From Gymnorhina tibicen (Eukaryota; Chordata; Aves; Passeriformes; Artamidae), in assembly GCA_013399875.1 (NCBI GenBank), contig VXAZ01000586.1, forward strand, positions 1 to 64,000: a stretch of 64,000 nt of DNA, read 5' to 3'. This document shows positions 10,986 through 21,004 of this stretch, piece by piece. Below the pieces are notes generated by a model, which was not told the origin of the DNA, did no database searches, and saw only the letters and a list, made by a program, of their open reading frames with translations. The number at the start of each line of letters is the position of its first letter. Position 1 is the first letter of the stretch. A program made the position numbers and the translations under genes.

Positions 10986-11884
10986 CAAGGATGACAAGGC
11001 CTCCAGCACCTTCCAGATGGATTCCTGAGCCTCCAGGGTGATGGTCTGTGGCGAGTTGAGGTCCTCACTGCCTCGCAGAAGACTGAAGAGTGGCGTGAGG
11101 TCCTCAGTCGTAATCCTCAGCACTGGACGCATCCAGTTGATGGACCTGCAGAGCTGGTGGAGATCGCGGAGGGTCCTTGGGTTGTCCTTGATGGTGAGCT
11201 GCTGGGGTACAATGGTCCGCTCACTGATCTGGAGTCCCAGGTACTTCCATGGGGAGGTGCACTGAACCTCGTCTTCCCGGAGTTCAAATCTGGCCTCCTC
11301 AATGGTTTTAATTGTTCTGTCCAGCACAATGTCTAAATAGGACTGCTCTCAGGTGCATATCAGTATATCATCCATATAATGCAGGATGCATCTGGGAAGG
11401 TCTTTCTTACGGGTGAGAGGATGTGGGCTACATACCACTGGCAGATGGTTGGTGAGTTCTTCATCTCTCAAGTGAGAACCCGCCAGTGTTAACATTTTAA
11501 AGGGGCCTTCCTATTTAGGGACGGGACCGAGAAGGCGAACCGGGGTGCATCTCGAGGATGGAGGGGGATGTTGAAAAAGCAGTCTTTGATATCGATGACT
11601 GCCAGTCTCCATTCGCACGGCAATATGGAGGAAGAGGGCAGGCCAGGCTGCAAGGGACCCATGTCTTCAATGACCTCATTGATCTTTAGGAGGTCGTGGA
11701 GGAGCCTCCACCTGTCTTTGCCGGGTTTTTTAATAACAAAGACAGGGGAGTTCCAAGGGCTGTTGGTGGGAACTATATTGCCCTTGGAAAGCTGCTCCTC
11801 CATGGGGGACTTTAGAGCGTGCAGCTTTTCAGCTGACAAGGGCCACTGGTCCACCCATACCAGACTGTCGGTCTTCCATGTCAA
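10986..11884 (-). pseudogene. pol: pol fragment: reverse transcriptase, multiply disrupted
   Basis: The N-terminal fingers/palm are in one frame (11489-11884: [26 protein letters not shown] and the palm Asp in [10 protein letters not shown]). The NSPTICQWYV block follows in a second frame, and YMDD (11367-11378) in a third. An in-frame TGA at 11349-11351 lies five codons after YMDD. The thumb continues at 10932-11327 (SPWKYLGL, SINWMRP). At least two frameshifts lie between the palm and YMDD and one near 10985. The YMDD active-site motif itself is intact. Confidence 0.88.
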
Positions 11885-12872
11885 TGGTGGGTGGCGTGCT
11901 CTTTAGTGGCCCCGACCAGAAATCCCGGGATGTCATTGGGATTTCTAGCCGAGTTCCCCATTGGGACAGCAGGTCCTTGCCCCACAATGTAATAGCTGCC
12001 CTTAGCATGAAGGGTCGGATGGTGGCAGTCCGACCCTCGGGTCTCTCCATGATATTATGTTTGCTGCGCATGGAGACCGCAGCACCTCCGATCCCCGATA
12101 TGGTCCCGGTGGCTGGTGTCAGTTCGTAGTCCTGTGGCCACTCGGAGTGGGAGATGATGGTAATATCCGCTCCGGTGTCCGCCATCCCTGGAAGGTAAAA
12201 TTTAGAACCTTTATTAGACAGGCCACACTCAATGATGGGTTTATCTGGGCCCACAACCTCAACCCAGCACACCATTGGGTCCTCCAGGATCCAGTCCTTA
12301 TGTCTCGATAAAAGAAAGCATTGTGCGATGGCCATCCCCGCATATAAGTCCCAAATTGGCTCAACGCACAACAACGTTGTGAAAATTTGGTCACCGGGAC
12401 CAAGGGTCTTAACCTCAGGGAAAACATGGATCTGGTCAGGCCCGTTAATACAATCTCCAATGACTAGAATGTCACAGGGGGTATCTAGAGACCCATATTG
12501 TCCTGTGGGGATGGTGTAAATGTCCTTGTTGTTGAACTGAATGGTCAGGGCACTCACCAGTTGGCGCCGGGTTCCCACCTTTATCTTCTGGTATGCCTTG
12601 GAGACATCCTCCAAAACGTATCTTCCAGCATCTGAGTTTCCGGGATGGTGGGCAGGGCAGGGTGGAACAGCTGCGCATTTGGTGTCATAGTGCGATGCCG
12701 TCCCGTGCTCTGCCTGTAGTTTCCTGGCTGCCGCTGATAGTCTGGGTGGTACTGGTGAGGCCACTGTCCCTGGTGTTGCCAATTTGACGGAGGGCTTTGC
12801 CCCAGTCTTGGATAGCCATGATGTTTGGGGCAGTCTTTTATAAAATGTCCTTCCTCCCCGCAGTTGAAACAA
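11829..12872 (-). pseudogene. pro: pro: retroviral aspartic protease region (open frame, no start of its own)
   Basis: A 347-codon open frame, -1 relative to the nucleocapsid frame, as expected of gag-pro ribosomal frameshifting. The first ~85 codons overlap gag and are probably not translated as shown. The protease is at about 212-313: active site ADTGADI (231-237), flap GIGG (260-263) and the LWGKDLL segment (296-302) near the C-terminus. The ~90 residues before it include AGMAIAQCFLL, which is faintly like the end of a dUTPase domain such as betaretroviruses carry in pro; I am not sure of this. I found no clear slippery heptamer. The frame is open, but the provirus around it is not functional. 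Confidence 0.75.
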
Positions 12873-13751
12873 CGCTGGTGCTGTTGGGACGCCAACATTA
12901 CCTCAGCCACCCCTTTAGAGACCGCTGCCGCGATGGTGTGCTCCGTGGATGTCAATTTAGTACAGGCCTCTATCATTCGTTCAATGGTTGGTTTGGGGTT
13001 GAGAGGCAGGGCCTGCAAGATTTTCCTGCATTCACTGTTGGCATTAGCTAGATTGCGCAACAGCGCTTTACGGGCCTCTGCATTCTTGACCTGCTGCTCG
13101 ATAGAGTTCTTCAGGTGGTCTATGTACTTAATGAAGGTTTCATCCATGGCCTGTTGAATATCGCAAAGTTCAGTGAAGGGGTGGTGTCATCAGGTGTCTG
13201 TAGTAGTGCTGTTTCAGCTGCTGTTTTTATTTCTTTTAAAATGTCCTTGGGGAGGATCTGTGCCTGCTCTTGGGGTTTAACCAAGTCACCTTCTCCACTC
13301 AGGTATTCCAAAGTAAGATAGGCCTTAGTCCCATCTGCCCCAGAGGATTGAAGAAGCCCCCTCAAGTGCATCTTCCATGTCCTCTCCCACAGCATATGTT
13401 TGGCTGGGGAGAGGAGGCAAGACATGACCTGCCTTATGTCATGAGGGCTAGGGTGTGAGCAGAGAAGGTAAGTTGGAACAAGTTTTTAAAATACGGCGAC
13501 CCCTGCCCATAGTCCTTAGCCGCCTTGCACAGTTCCTTAAGCTCACTATAAGGAACTGGCTGCCAATGGGGATGCCTCCCCCTCTTGTAGAGAACTGGGG
13601 CTGCAAACAGTGTAATCTTGCTTGCGAGCTCCCAGTTCCCGTCCCTTGTGGCCTGCCTTTTGACCCCAGCCCAGTGATCCTCGGACTTGGAGCTAGTGTC
13701 CGAGGAATCACCGCCCTTCTCCTCCAAAGAGGAGGGAGAGGGTCTGGCCAA
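12581..13751 (-). pseudogene. gag: gag fragment: capsid and nucleocapsid, frameshifted
   Basis: The capsid N-terminus (VPYSELKELCKAAKDYG) is in the frame at 13434-13751, the middle (LLQSSGADGTKAYLTLEYL) in the frame at 13120-13425, and the major homology region onward (QQAMDETFIKYIDHL) in the frame at 12581-13147. Frameshifts lie near 13430 and 13155. The nucleocapsid shows a single CX2CX4HX4C zinc knuckle (CFNCGEEGHFIKDC) followed by a basic, Gln/His/Pro-rich tail. Two knuckles are usual in beta- and alpharetroviruses, so one may be lost or unrecognisable. Confidence 0.87.
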
Positions 13752-13781
13752 GCCGCGGGGTTTACGGCGAACCAGGGCTGC

Positions 13782-14723
13782 CTAGTGTCAAGGTGCAGTG
13801 GATGCCAAAATGGCATCCTTCTGGTCGCCGCCCCACCCACTCCTGGTCCCGATGGCGTGGAAACCGGGAGTGGGCTGGCTCCCACTGGAGGAACCACGGG
13901 TGGAAAAGGCGGGGACACAAGAGGAAGAGGCGGGGTCCACAATGGGGAGGAGATTTCTGGTGGAAGGGGAGGGACCCAACACGGACACACCCACCGATGG
14001 TAAGGGGGAGGGACCCGATGTGATGACGTGCGCAGAGGTGGGCAGAGGGTTGCAAGGGAGACAGGCACGAGGACACGAAATGGCCGGTGCCGACATGTGG
14101 CTGGCGCCATCTTGTGTGGCCGGGAAAAGGGCGGGAAACCTTGGAGAGGAGGGAGACAAGATGGCAGGGCTGGCCAAGTTGCCAGCACCATCTTGGGGAG
14201 CAACTGGGGATAAAGGAACTGGGTACAAAGGCATAAGTAAAAGGATTAGGGGAGAGTCCAGAGCAGGGTGATCAGTCCTACCCTGGGAGGGGGACAGGGG
14301 AGACTGGGAGGCGTCAGGGAGATGGTGGCAACCTTGTGCCACTTGGCGGGATCCATCTCCCAATCTACCCTGAAGGGAAGAGGGTTTAGGAATGCGAGGG
14401 GAGGAACTCAGGGAAGGGGTCTTAACGGGGTTCCCAACACGACCCCCAATACCCTCAACACATTTAACAATAAGCATGAATAAAGGATAAAATTTGGCAA
14501 CCGAAAAATCTCCCCGAGCTTGTAATTGAAACAACTTACACCCCACATCATCCCAAAAATCATTTGTTAAAACTAAAGCCCGAGAAACCAAAGGAAAATG
14601 CTTAAACAACCAATGAACAAAAGCCTTTAACTGCCCCCTCGAAAAACGAAAATGTCCCCAAACAAGGGCATCTTTAACTTGGAAGTAAACTTCCTGCTGG
14701 GGACAGGTTAACTTAGCTCCCAT
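13782..14723 (-). pseudogene. gag: gag fragment: matrix and proline-rich region
   Basis: Start chosen at 14723 because the protein then begins MGAKLT, with the N-terminal Gly needed for myristoylation. An upstream in-frame ATG (14789) would hide it. About 90 residues of helical matrix follow, with aromatic and basic residues (FVHWLFKHFP, FYPLFMLIVKCV), then a long Pro/Ser-rich stretch. The frame ends at TGA 13788-13790 with TAG at 13782-13784 just after. The -1/+2 neighbouring frame is open through this stretch and holds a PPPY late-domain motif at 14000-14011, so paired indels may have moved the linker out of frame. Confidence 0.82.
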
Positions 14724-14991
14724 CTCCCACTCTACCCAAGCTCCCGAGAGGAAAAGACAGAAAGGTGGCCCAAAGCACCCCAAGCACACAACTCACCAAC
14801 TCTCTGGGGCCAACAGAAGCTCTCGGGGTGGTCCGTCGACTTCAACTGATCCCCTGTCTCCCAGGGGGTTGCTGGTTGCTCTTTGGAACACTCTGATGAA
14901 ACTCACAGCGCTCCTCCGAGAACTGGCTGCGCTGAACATGAACTTCCAACAGCAGAGGCTGTTGGAGACGCCTTCAGGGATACTCTGCAGG
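14724..14991 (-). other. Provirus 5' leader
   Basis: Untranslated stretch between the primer binding site and the gag start. A packaging signal and the major splice donor are expected here, but I cannot point to either with confidence. Confidence 0.6.
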
Positions 14992-15009
14992 ATCCCTTTT
15001 CGGGCGCCA
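14992..15009 (-). promoter_or_regulatory. tRNA primer binding site, tRNA-Lys type
   Basis: The minus strand reads TGGCGCCCGAAAAGGGAT, two bases after the LTR end. It matches the 3' end of tRNA-Lys(UUU) at 16 of 18 positions by my knowledge of that site. Lys primers are typical of betaretroviruses, whereas alpharetroviruses use tRNA-Trp. Confidence 0.85.
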
Positions 15010-15011
15010 GT

Positions 15012-15612
15012 TGTCACAGCGGGTGTTGATGTTAGATGCCATGACCTTCCCAAAAGTGCCTCCAAGAAGTTGCTTCGTTCGGGTCACAGCACATACAATC
15101 ACACAAGCATTCACGCAGGTAGATCCGGGACTAGCCGACGACGAAAGAGTCAGGAAGGGTCTCTGTGTGGGTTCCAAGAGTGGGTTTATTTCCGTAACAC
15201 GCTTGGAGGGTCCAGGGATGAAGGAGACTGGGCAGGGTCCAGGGTTGAGTATGGGCCCGGATAGAGGCGGAGAGAGCACTGGGGCCAAAGGGTAAAGGGC
15301 TCAGGGGCAGAGCATGGGTGGGGCCAGGGTATGGAAGCCAATAGGGAAGCATGGGGGGAGTGGCAAGGGAACAAGGGCCAATGGGAGAACAGGGAAGGGA
15401 GAACATTCTAGAACAGGGACATATGAAGGATAAAGTGGCAGGGAGGCCAACAGGCCAATCAGGGAAACAGAACCGGAATACATCAGCATAATTAAACAAA
15501 GGACCCTGGGAGAGGCTTCCTTGTTCGCCCTAGCTGGGAGATAGCAGGTTTAATACTTACCCTCCAGGGGATCTTTGGGGCCCCTTGACTGGGAGGCTCA
15601 TCGGCCTCCATA
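15012..15612 (-). repeat. 5' LTR of the provirus (601 bp)
   Basis: Pairs with 6281-6885. It begins TATGGAGGCC instead of TGTGGAGGCC, a G-to-A change in the terminal TG, and ends GCTGTGACA. AATAAA is at 15185-15190. The TATA-like stretch of the other copy is altered (CCATACTCAA near 15250), so this promoter may be weakened. A small deletion near 15222 and about 30 substitutions separate it from the 3' LTR. Confidence 0.93.
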
Positions 15613-16049
15613 GGCAAAATAACTCACTTGTCCCAGTTCAAGACTGCATAAATTTTNCCTATATATCTGCCATTGCGTAACTCAGTGTACTGTGAGCTAT
15701 GCTCAACCTGGAACAGATATCCTAACAAAGACAGAAATCTTCTGATCAGTGGAAATCAAACTATTGGTATTAGCCCTTTTAACTAGTATTAGCAAGAACA
15801 ACATGGGAATTCCTCAGACTCCATGCTCTACAACTTGATCACAATTTTGTTAGGGAAGGCTGATATGTATTTATACCAGTATCTTTGAAGGGCTCTTCAA
15901 ACTCAGGCATACCACAGTCATCTTGCTTTCCTCCTGGGTACTGATATTCTACATAGCTTCCAGGAACTGATATGTAAAGATGGATGTGCTAATGTAAAGA
16001 GGAAATTGAAGTGTTTCCCCTGATCAACATTTTACCAAAAAGGATCTAT
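15613..16049. other. Intergenic between provirus and next LTR
   Basis: No gene or repeat recognised. It contains the only undetermined base of the window (15657). GGCAA at 15613-15617 is the probable right half of the provirus target duplication. Confidence 0.6.
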
Positions 16050-16699
16050 ATATTTGTGGCGGTTTGGGCCAAATTCAGGGAAATGTCCATGAGGAACGTC
16101 TCCTCAAAGGAAGGCAGGTTACAGCCACCCCTCCCCCACCAGGTTCGGGAAAAAAAGATTTTCCTCGGAGGAAAGTGAAGGAGAAAATAAAAACTATTTA
16201 TTTAACAAACACTCAGGAAAAGAATAATAATATTGCTAAATAACAAAACCTCTCATTATGAGAGGAAACCTGAAAGATTTTAGAGTCCTGTGGGCGTAGT
16301 CTCTCTCCTCCTCCTGGGAGCTGGGTCAGCGTGGGCCCCCCTCTGGGCCTAAGGTGGAAATTTTCCCAGTGTGTTCTGGTGTTCTGATGTTCTGAACAAG
16401 TCCAGAAGAGAAGGAGGGAAAAGCCGAAGTCCCAAAAGGAAAAAAACCTCTCCGTCTCGCTCCGAAGAAACAGAGCCGAAAAGCTGGCTGAAAAGCAAAA
16501 AGAGATGCTTCCTCTGCTCCTCAGCAGCAGTAGCTAATCTCTGTGTCCTTGAAACACAAACTGTTTTGAAAAGTTCGCTCAGTTTTTTTCTCTGTCTCTT
16601 GCATCCAGTTTTAAAGGCATAGAAAGGGTCAGGAATCATGTCTGGGCATAGAGCGGTGATAGGGGATTCAACAGCATAAAGTCACCCCAAGACAACATT
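16050..16699 (-). mobile_element. Solo LTR A (640 bp), minus orientation
   Basis: The element at 16055-16694 reads TGTCTTGGGGTGAC...CAAACCGCCACA on the minus strand. Flanks are ATATT (16050-16054) and ACATT (16695-16699), a 5-bp duplication with one mismatch, as in class III (ERVL-like) or class I elements. AATAAA is on the minus strand (16197-16202). It is clearly the same family as 19317-19989 but inverted, with many substitutions and small indels between the copies. The 80-100 codon open frames inside it are not genes. Confidence 0.87.
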
Positions 16700-17378
16700 A
16701 TAGATTTCATACCTGTACAACCACATATGGTGGTACTGTATAATAAAATCTGGAGGGGTTTTTGTTGTTTTAGTGAGACTCAAGTTACTGAGAAAACATT
16801 CTAGCATTTATTAACATCTTGGCATTGCTGGATGACTTCTTAACAACTTGTTGCCTTAATCCCAAAACACACAACCTTGCACTGTTTAAACAAATGACCT
16901 GTAAAAGTCAAATACCCATCTTCCACAGGACCTATACACAAAAGCACTTATTTTCATATTTATCGAGCTGGGTTAAGGTACCTTCCACTGTTTAGTGCTA
17001 GTAATACTGAAATAACTTCAGTAGTAACTCCAGTAAAAGAAACCAAAGTCTGAGTCCTTTGTAACAATATGATTATCATCAACACAACAGAAACATAATT
17101 GAATGCACCCTTGCATCTGGCCACAGCATAGCTCAATAGCTTCAAATACATTACTTTCCAAATGATCATGACAACTTTCTGTGAATTCATATTTGTCTCT
17201 GAATTAAATACTTGCAATTCCTGTTTCAGTCAGTAAGCTGGACCAACCAAATATTTAAGTCCACATAATTAAGGAAAAACCTTCACATTTTCCAAAAATT
17301 TGCCTCACTTAACTACAATTTTAGAGAATTGTCTAATACGCCATTATAAAATGAGTTACACATACAAAAACAAGGACA
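16700..17378. other. Intergenic, nothing recognised
   Basis: AT-rich spacer between two LTR elements. No coding, RNA or repeat feature seen. Confidence 0.55.
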
Positions 17379-17996
17379 TCACCTGGTTGCAGTGCATGTG
17401 GCAGTGGCCACTGTGACAGAACAAGCAGAGGACTGGTGGACAGGTCTCCAGAACACAGAGGTTTAATTCTCACCTCTCAGTTACAGGAGGTTCATATATT
17501 CCCAGTGGTTTTCACATGTTTAGTTTTATTATGTATGAGTTCATGCTTATGCATTTCCCCTAATTGCTTATGTATGAGTTCTAGAAGTTTCCCCCTTCTT
17601 CGATGCTTCATTGGTTGATTCATGTAATTCCCTCCTCTAAGTTATCCCCACTGGTTATTCCCCTGTTGTCTCCTCCTCCTCAGTCAATCCCCATTGGTTG
17701 TTTCCCTTTGTTCTGCCCCCGTATAAAACCCTGTGTATTCCCTAATCCCTCACCTTTGTCACTAGATTTTTCAGCCTGGTGTTATCCCCGGACCCTTTGC
17801 CTGCAATAAACCAGCTGGAACCTATACAAAGGTTCCTCTCTCGTCCTTTGCCTTTGCCGACGCTTTTTCATCATTCCTGTTTGGGGCTTGCTCCTCATGA
17901 AGGAGCCAGCTTTTTCCTGCTCGCTGCAGCTGACACCAAGGACGTCTGCAGCTGGACGCTGTGTGGCCCCAGGCAGCCCCCAACAGCGTCATCACC
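17379..17996 (+). mobile_element. Solo LTR (about 608 bp), plus orientation
   Basis: The element at 17384-17991 begins TGGTTGCAGTG and ends AACAGCGTCA, flanked by TCACC on both sides (17379-17383 and 17992-17996). U3 is pyrimidine-rich with several ATTGG boxes and a TTCTAGAA box, followed by a clear TATAAAA (17722-17728) and AATAAA (17805-17810), then about 180 bases of U5. The promoter layout resembles the proviral and nested LTRs. The exact ends are less certain than for the others, because a class II element should leave 6 bp. Confidence 0.68.
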
Positions 17997-19311
17997 TTAC
18001 ATATGAAATGGAGGCTTTGGTAACTGAACAAGCTTTACATCAAGAGGCCTCAAATCCCAGACAGCATGACTGTTTTAGCCCTTCTTTATCAATGATCTCC
18101 TTAACACATTTCAAGTTAACCAAGTATTCATATGTTTTACTAGATCAGGGTGATCAGATTTCCTTTTTGGTATTGAATTTAAACATAGCTCCTGATGTTT
18201 CCCAGGGAACATCACTATGGAACATTCACTTTTGACCACAGCAATAAAGGATGAAGTCTTTCACTATTTACTCACATAAATATCCCAGTGAAAGGCACAT
18301 CAGAACTTCTGACTGCTCTTTCATTTGACTTTCTAAAGCAGAAATTAAGGATTAATTTTACAACTAAATATTACACTAGCAAGGGCATTAGAATCTGATG
18401 TTATTGGTTATTGAGTTCAGGTGAGGCCTTGGCTCCACACCAGAACCAGTAACAAAACTTCCAACAGTGGAGTTGCATTGTGCTACATTAACCAGACTAC
18501 TTCCTGTGAATGCAAGGCTCTCTACAATCATAGTGACCTCTTACTAATGATATGCTCTTTAGGACTTTTGATCCACTTTACTGCTTGTAGATTTTCAGCC
18601 CTGAAACAAATGCATGAAGATCTGCTATCAGTTACTGGAAAGTCATGCTTTTTTATGGAGTACCTATACAGTAATTTTCAAACCCAGAAGCTCACAGGAG
18701 ATGTAATCCTTCACAGTGAGGTTGAGCGTGGCATTCTATTTATGATCAACACATAGAGAAATGGAAAAGTTGTGAATCCTAGAAGGATGCAACAGTCATT
18801 ATTTTGAAGTGATCTATGAATTCTTGCAACCAGAAGTTCTGCAAAAGCATGGGGATGAAAAAAATCTGAGGTTAAGTCTCATGTTATTTTAGCAGCATAG
18901 GCATCAAGATGCAAGATCTTGTATTGGTTCCAGTGAGCAACTTGAGACTCTGTAACTTGATCTACTGTAAAATTTTGTGAAAATCCAGGAGAGACCTTAA
19001 TAACAAAATGCAGAATGCTCTTTAAGCTAAAACAAAGTGTCAATATTTTATCTTCTAACATCTGAGAAAAAATGGTGTAAATTATTTGCCACAGCATAAA
19101 ATTATAGCCTTCTGCAGCACACACTATAAATTATGCTATAAGGCCAGACCATTTTATTGTGTAGCTGATATCGTGTTGGAAAAAATCCAAACATTACTTC
19201 TCTTCTTTAGCCAAATCAGTATGTGGATTGACTTTGGGCCAATTTTGTGCATCCAGCGGCTATCTTGCCTTAACCTTTTTTTGTAATTTAGTTAGGACAG
19301 AACTGTCTTTA
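17997..19311. other. Intergenic between LTRs, no gene recognised
   Basis: Non-coding DNA. An open frame of 111 codons at 18421-18756 (plus strand) resembles no protein I know and has no gene context. No repeat boundaries seen. Confidence 0.55.
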
Positions 19312-19994
19312 CAATGTGTCTGGGGGTGATTTTATGCTGTTGTATCCCCTATCACTGCTTTCTGCCCAGACATGATTCCTGAGCCTTTCTATGCCTTTAA
19401 AACTGGATGCAAGAGACAGAGAAAAAAAACTGAGCGAACTTTTCAAAACTGTTTGTGCTTCAAGGACACAGAGATTAGCTACTGCCGTGGTGGAGCAGAG
19501 GAAGCATCGCTTCTTACTTTTTCAGTCAGCTTTTCGACTCTGCTTCTTCGGAGAGAGAGACGGAGAGTTGAGGGGTTTTTTGTTTGTTTTTTTTTTTTTT
19601 CCTGGGACTTCGTTTTTTTCCCTTCTTCTCTTCTGGACTTGTTCAGAACACCAAAACATCAGAACCCCACCGGGGGACCTTCCACCGGCCTGGAGGGGGG
19701 CCCCCCATGCCGACCCAGCTCTGAGGAGGAGGAGAGAGACCGCACCCACAGAAGGACTCTAAAATCTTTCAGGTTTTCTCTCCAGAGCGAGAGATTTTAT
19801 TATTTAGCATTATTAGTATTATTTTCCTGTGTGTTTGTTAAATAAATAGTTTTTATTTTCTCCTTCACTTTTCTCTGCGGAAAATTTGTTTTTCCTGAAC
19901 CCGGCTGGGGGGAGGGGTGGTTGTAACCTGCCTTCTCTTGAGGAGACATTCCTTTGGACGTTTCCCTGAATTTGGCCTAAACCACCACACAATG
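19312..19994 (+). mobile_element. Solo LTR B (673 bp), plus orientation, perfect 5-bp target duplication
   Basis: The element at 19317-19989 reads TGTCTGGGGGTGATT...CCTAAACCACCACA and is flanked by CAATG on both sides (19312-19316 and 19990-19994). AATAAA is at 19841-19846. A T-run near 19587-19601 and a C-rich block near 19696-19708 are indel sites relative to copy A. It is the inverted relative of 16055-16694. The 157-codon frame inside it is chance. Confidence 0.92.
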
Positions 19995-21004
19995 CTATGG
20001 ATAAGCTACATTAAGGGCCTCATCTTAAAGCTTCTATTTTAGGGGTTGTAAGTTCATTTTATTTCACAACAAGCAAATAAATGCTAACAGAAATACAAAG
20101 CCATAAACATACACTCAGGTAATTATGTCAACACACCTTACTGGTAGCCACATGCTATTTCAGAGAAACTGTTAGAGAAAACACTAAAATAGTATAGGAC
20201 TCTTTCATTAAATCAGAGTCCCAAGAAATCTCTGTAAGCTAATCCAAAATTAATCATTTGCATTACAGTAAAATACTGTCCCTTCATCTAAACACTCACA
20301 AGCTTCTCATAGCTTACATAATTCTGAAACTTCTGAGTCTGATTAGACATTTCCACATGGCAAGATGAGATGGAGAGATTAACAACTAATCTATTAATCC
20401 ACTAGTTTCGTACCCATCTATTGCAGAGGTCCTTACAGAAAAAGATGGACACAGAGTTCTACATCCTGAGGATAATGTGTAGACTTCTGTGTGCTTCTAC
20501 TTAACAGAAGGTTTGATGCTCCATGTATTTTATAGACTCCGACTTCTCCTAAATGCGTACAGTAAAATTAAGACTTTGTGAAAGTCCAAATGCAAACACA
20601 AACCAAATAATCTATTAGCACTACTGTAAGGTGTTGCTGTCTTGTTAGCATTTGCCACTATCTAAAAAGAACAGACACAGGCATATTGTATAAAATGATT
20701 CACTCAAAGTAATGGTACAAGTAATGTATTACGTATAAACTTGACATGAGATAGTTTAGTATTTTTCACAACTTGCTCTGGAAAACTTAAAATACACTAT
20801 TAAGACTAGAAGCAGAATCAAAAGAACACTGAACCAGAATGCGACTTAGTGCGTTCTTCTACCATGTAAATTTTATAATATGCAATATACTTTTTAATAT
20901 TGTTAACTTTTAAAGGATAACAAGGTATTTCTCAAAGTGGTACAAGAATAACAGGAAAAATAAGTCTTCTTTCTTTCTGCTTTTTCCTTTTCACCATTAA
21001 TAAC
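19995..21004. other. Intergenic, nothing recognised
   Basis: AT-rich non-coding DNA between LTR B and the CR1 remnant. No feature seen. Confidence 0.55.

Larger units (their letters stand above)
6281..15612 (-). mobile_element. Endogenous retrovirus (class II, betaretrovirus-like gag-pol, alpharetrovirus-like env), decayed provirus
   Basis: A nearly full-length provirus transcribed from right to left. Order on the minus strand: 5' LTR (15012-15612), Lys-type primer binding site, gag (matrix, proline-rich region, capsid, one zinc knuckle), protease in another frame, reverse transcriptase, RNase H, integrase, env, polypurine tract, 3' LTR (6281-6885). By eye the two LTRs differ at about 30 of 600 aligned positions plus two indels, mostly transitions, so the insertion is not recent. 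Flanks give only an imperfect 5-bp duplication (GGCAC at 6276-6280, GGCAA at 15613-15617). gag and pol carry stops and frameshifts, and a foreign solo LTR (9302-9940) splits integrase. Env is uninterrupted. Genus is inferred from the primer site, the zinc knuckle, protease in a -1 frame relative to nucleocapsid, and the CX6CC env. Confidence 0.95.

Noticed and set aside
19372..19845. 157-codon plus-strand frame
   Set aside because: Lies wholly inside solo LTR B. The inverted copy A does not keep it intact.
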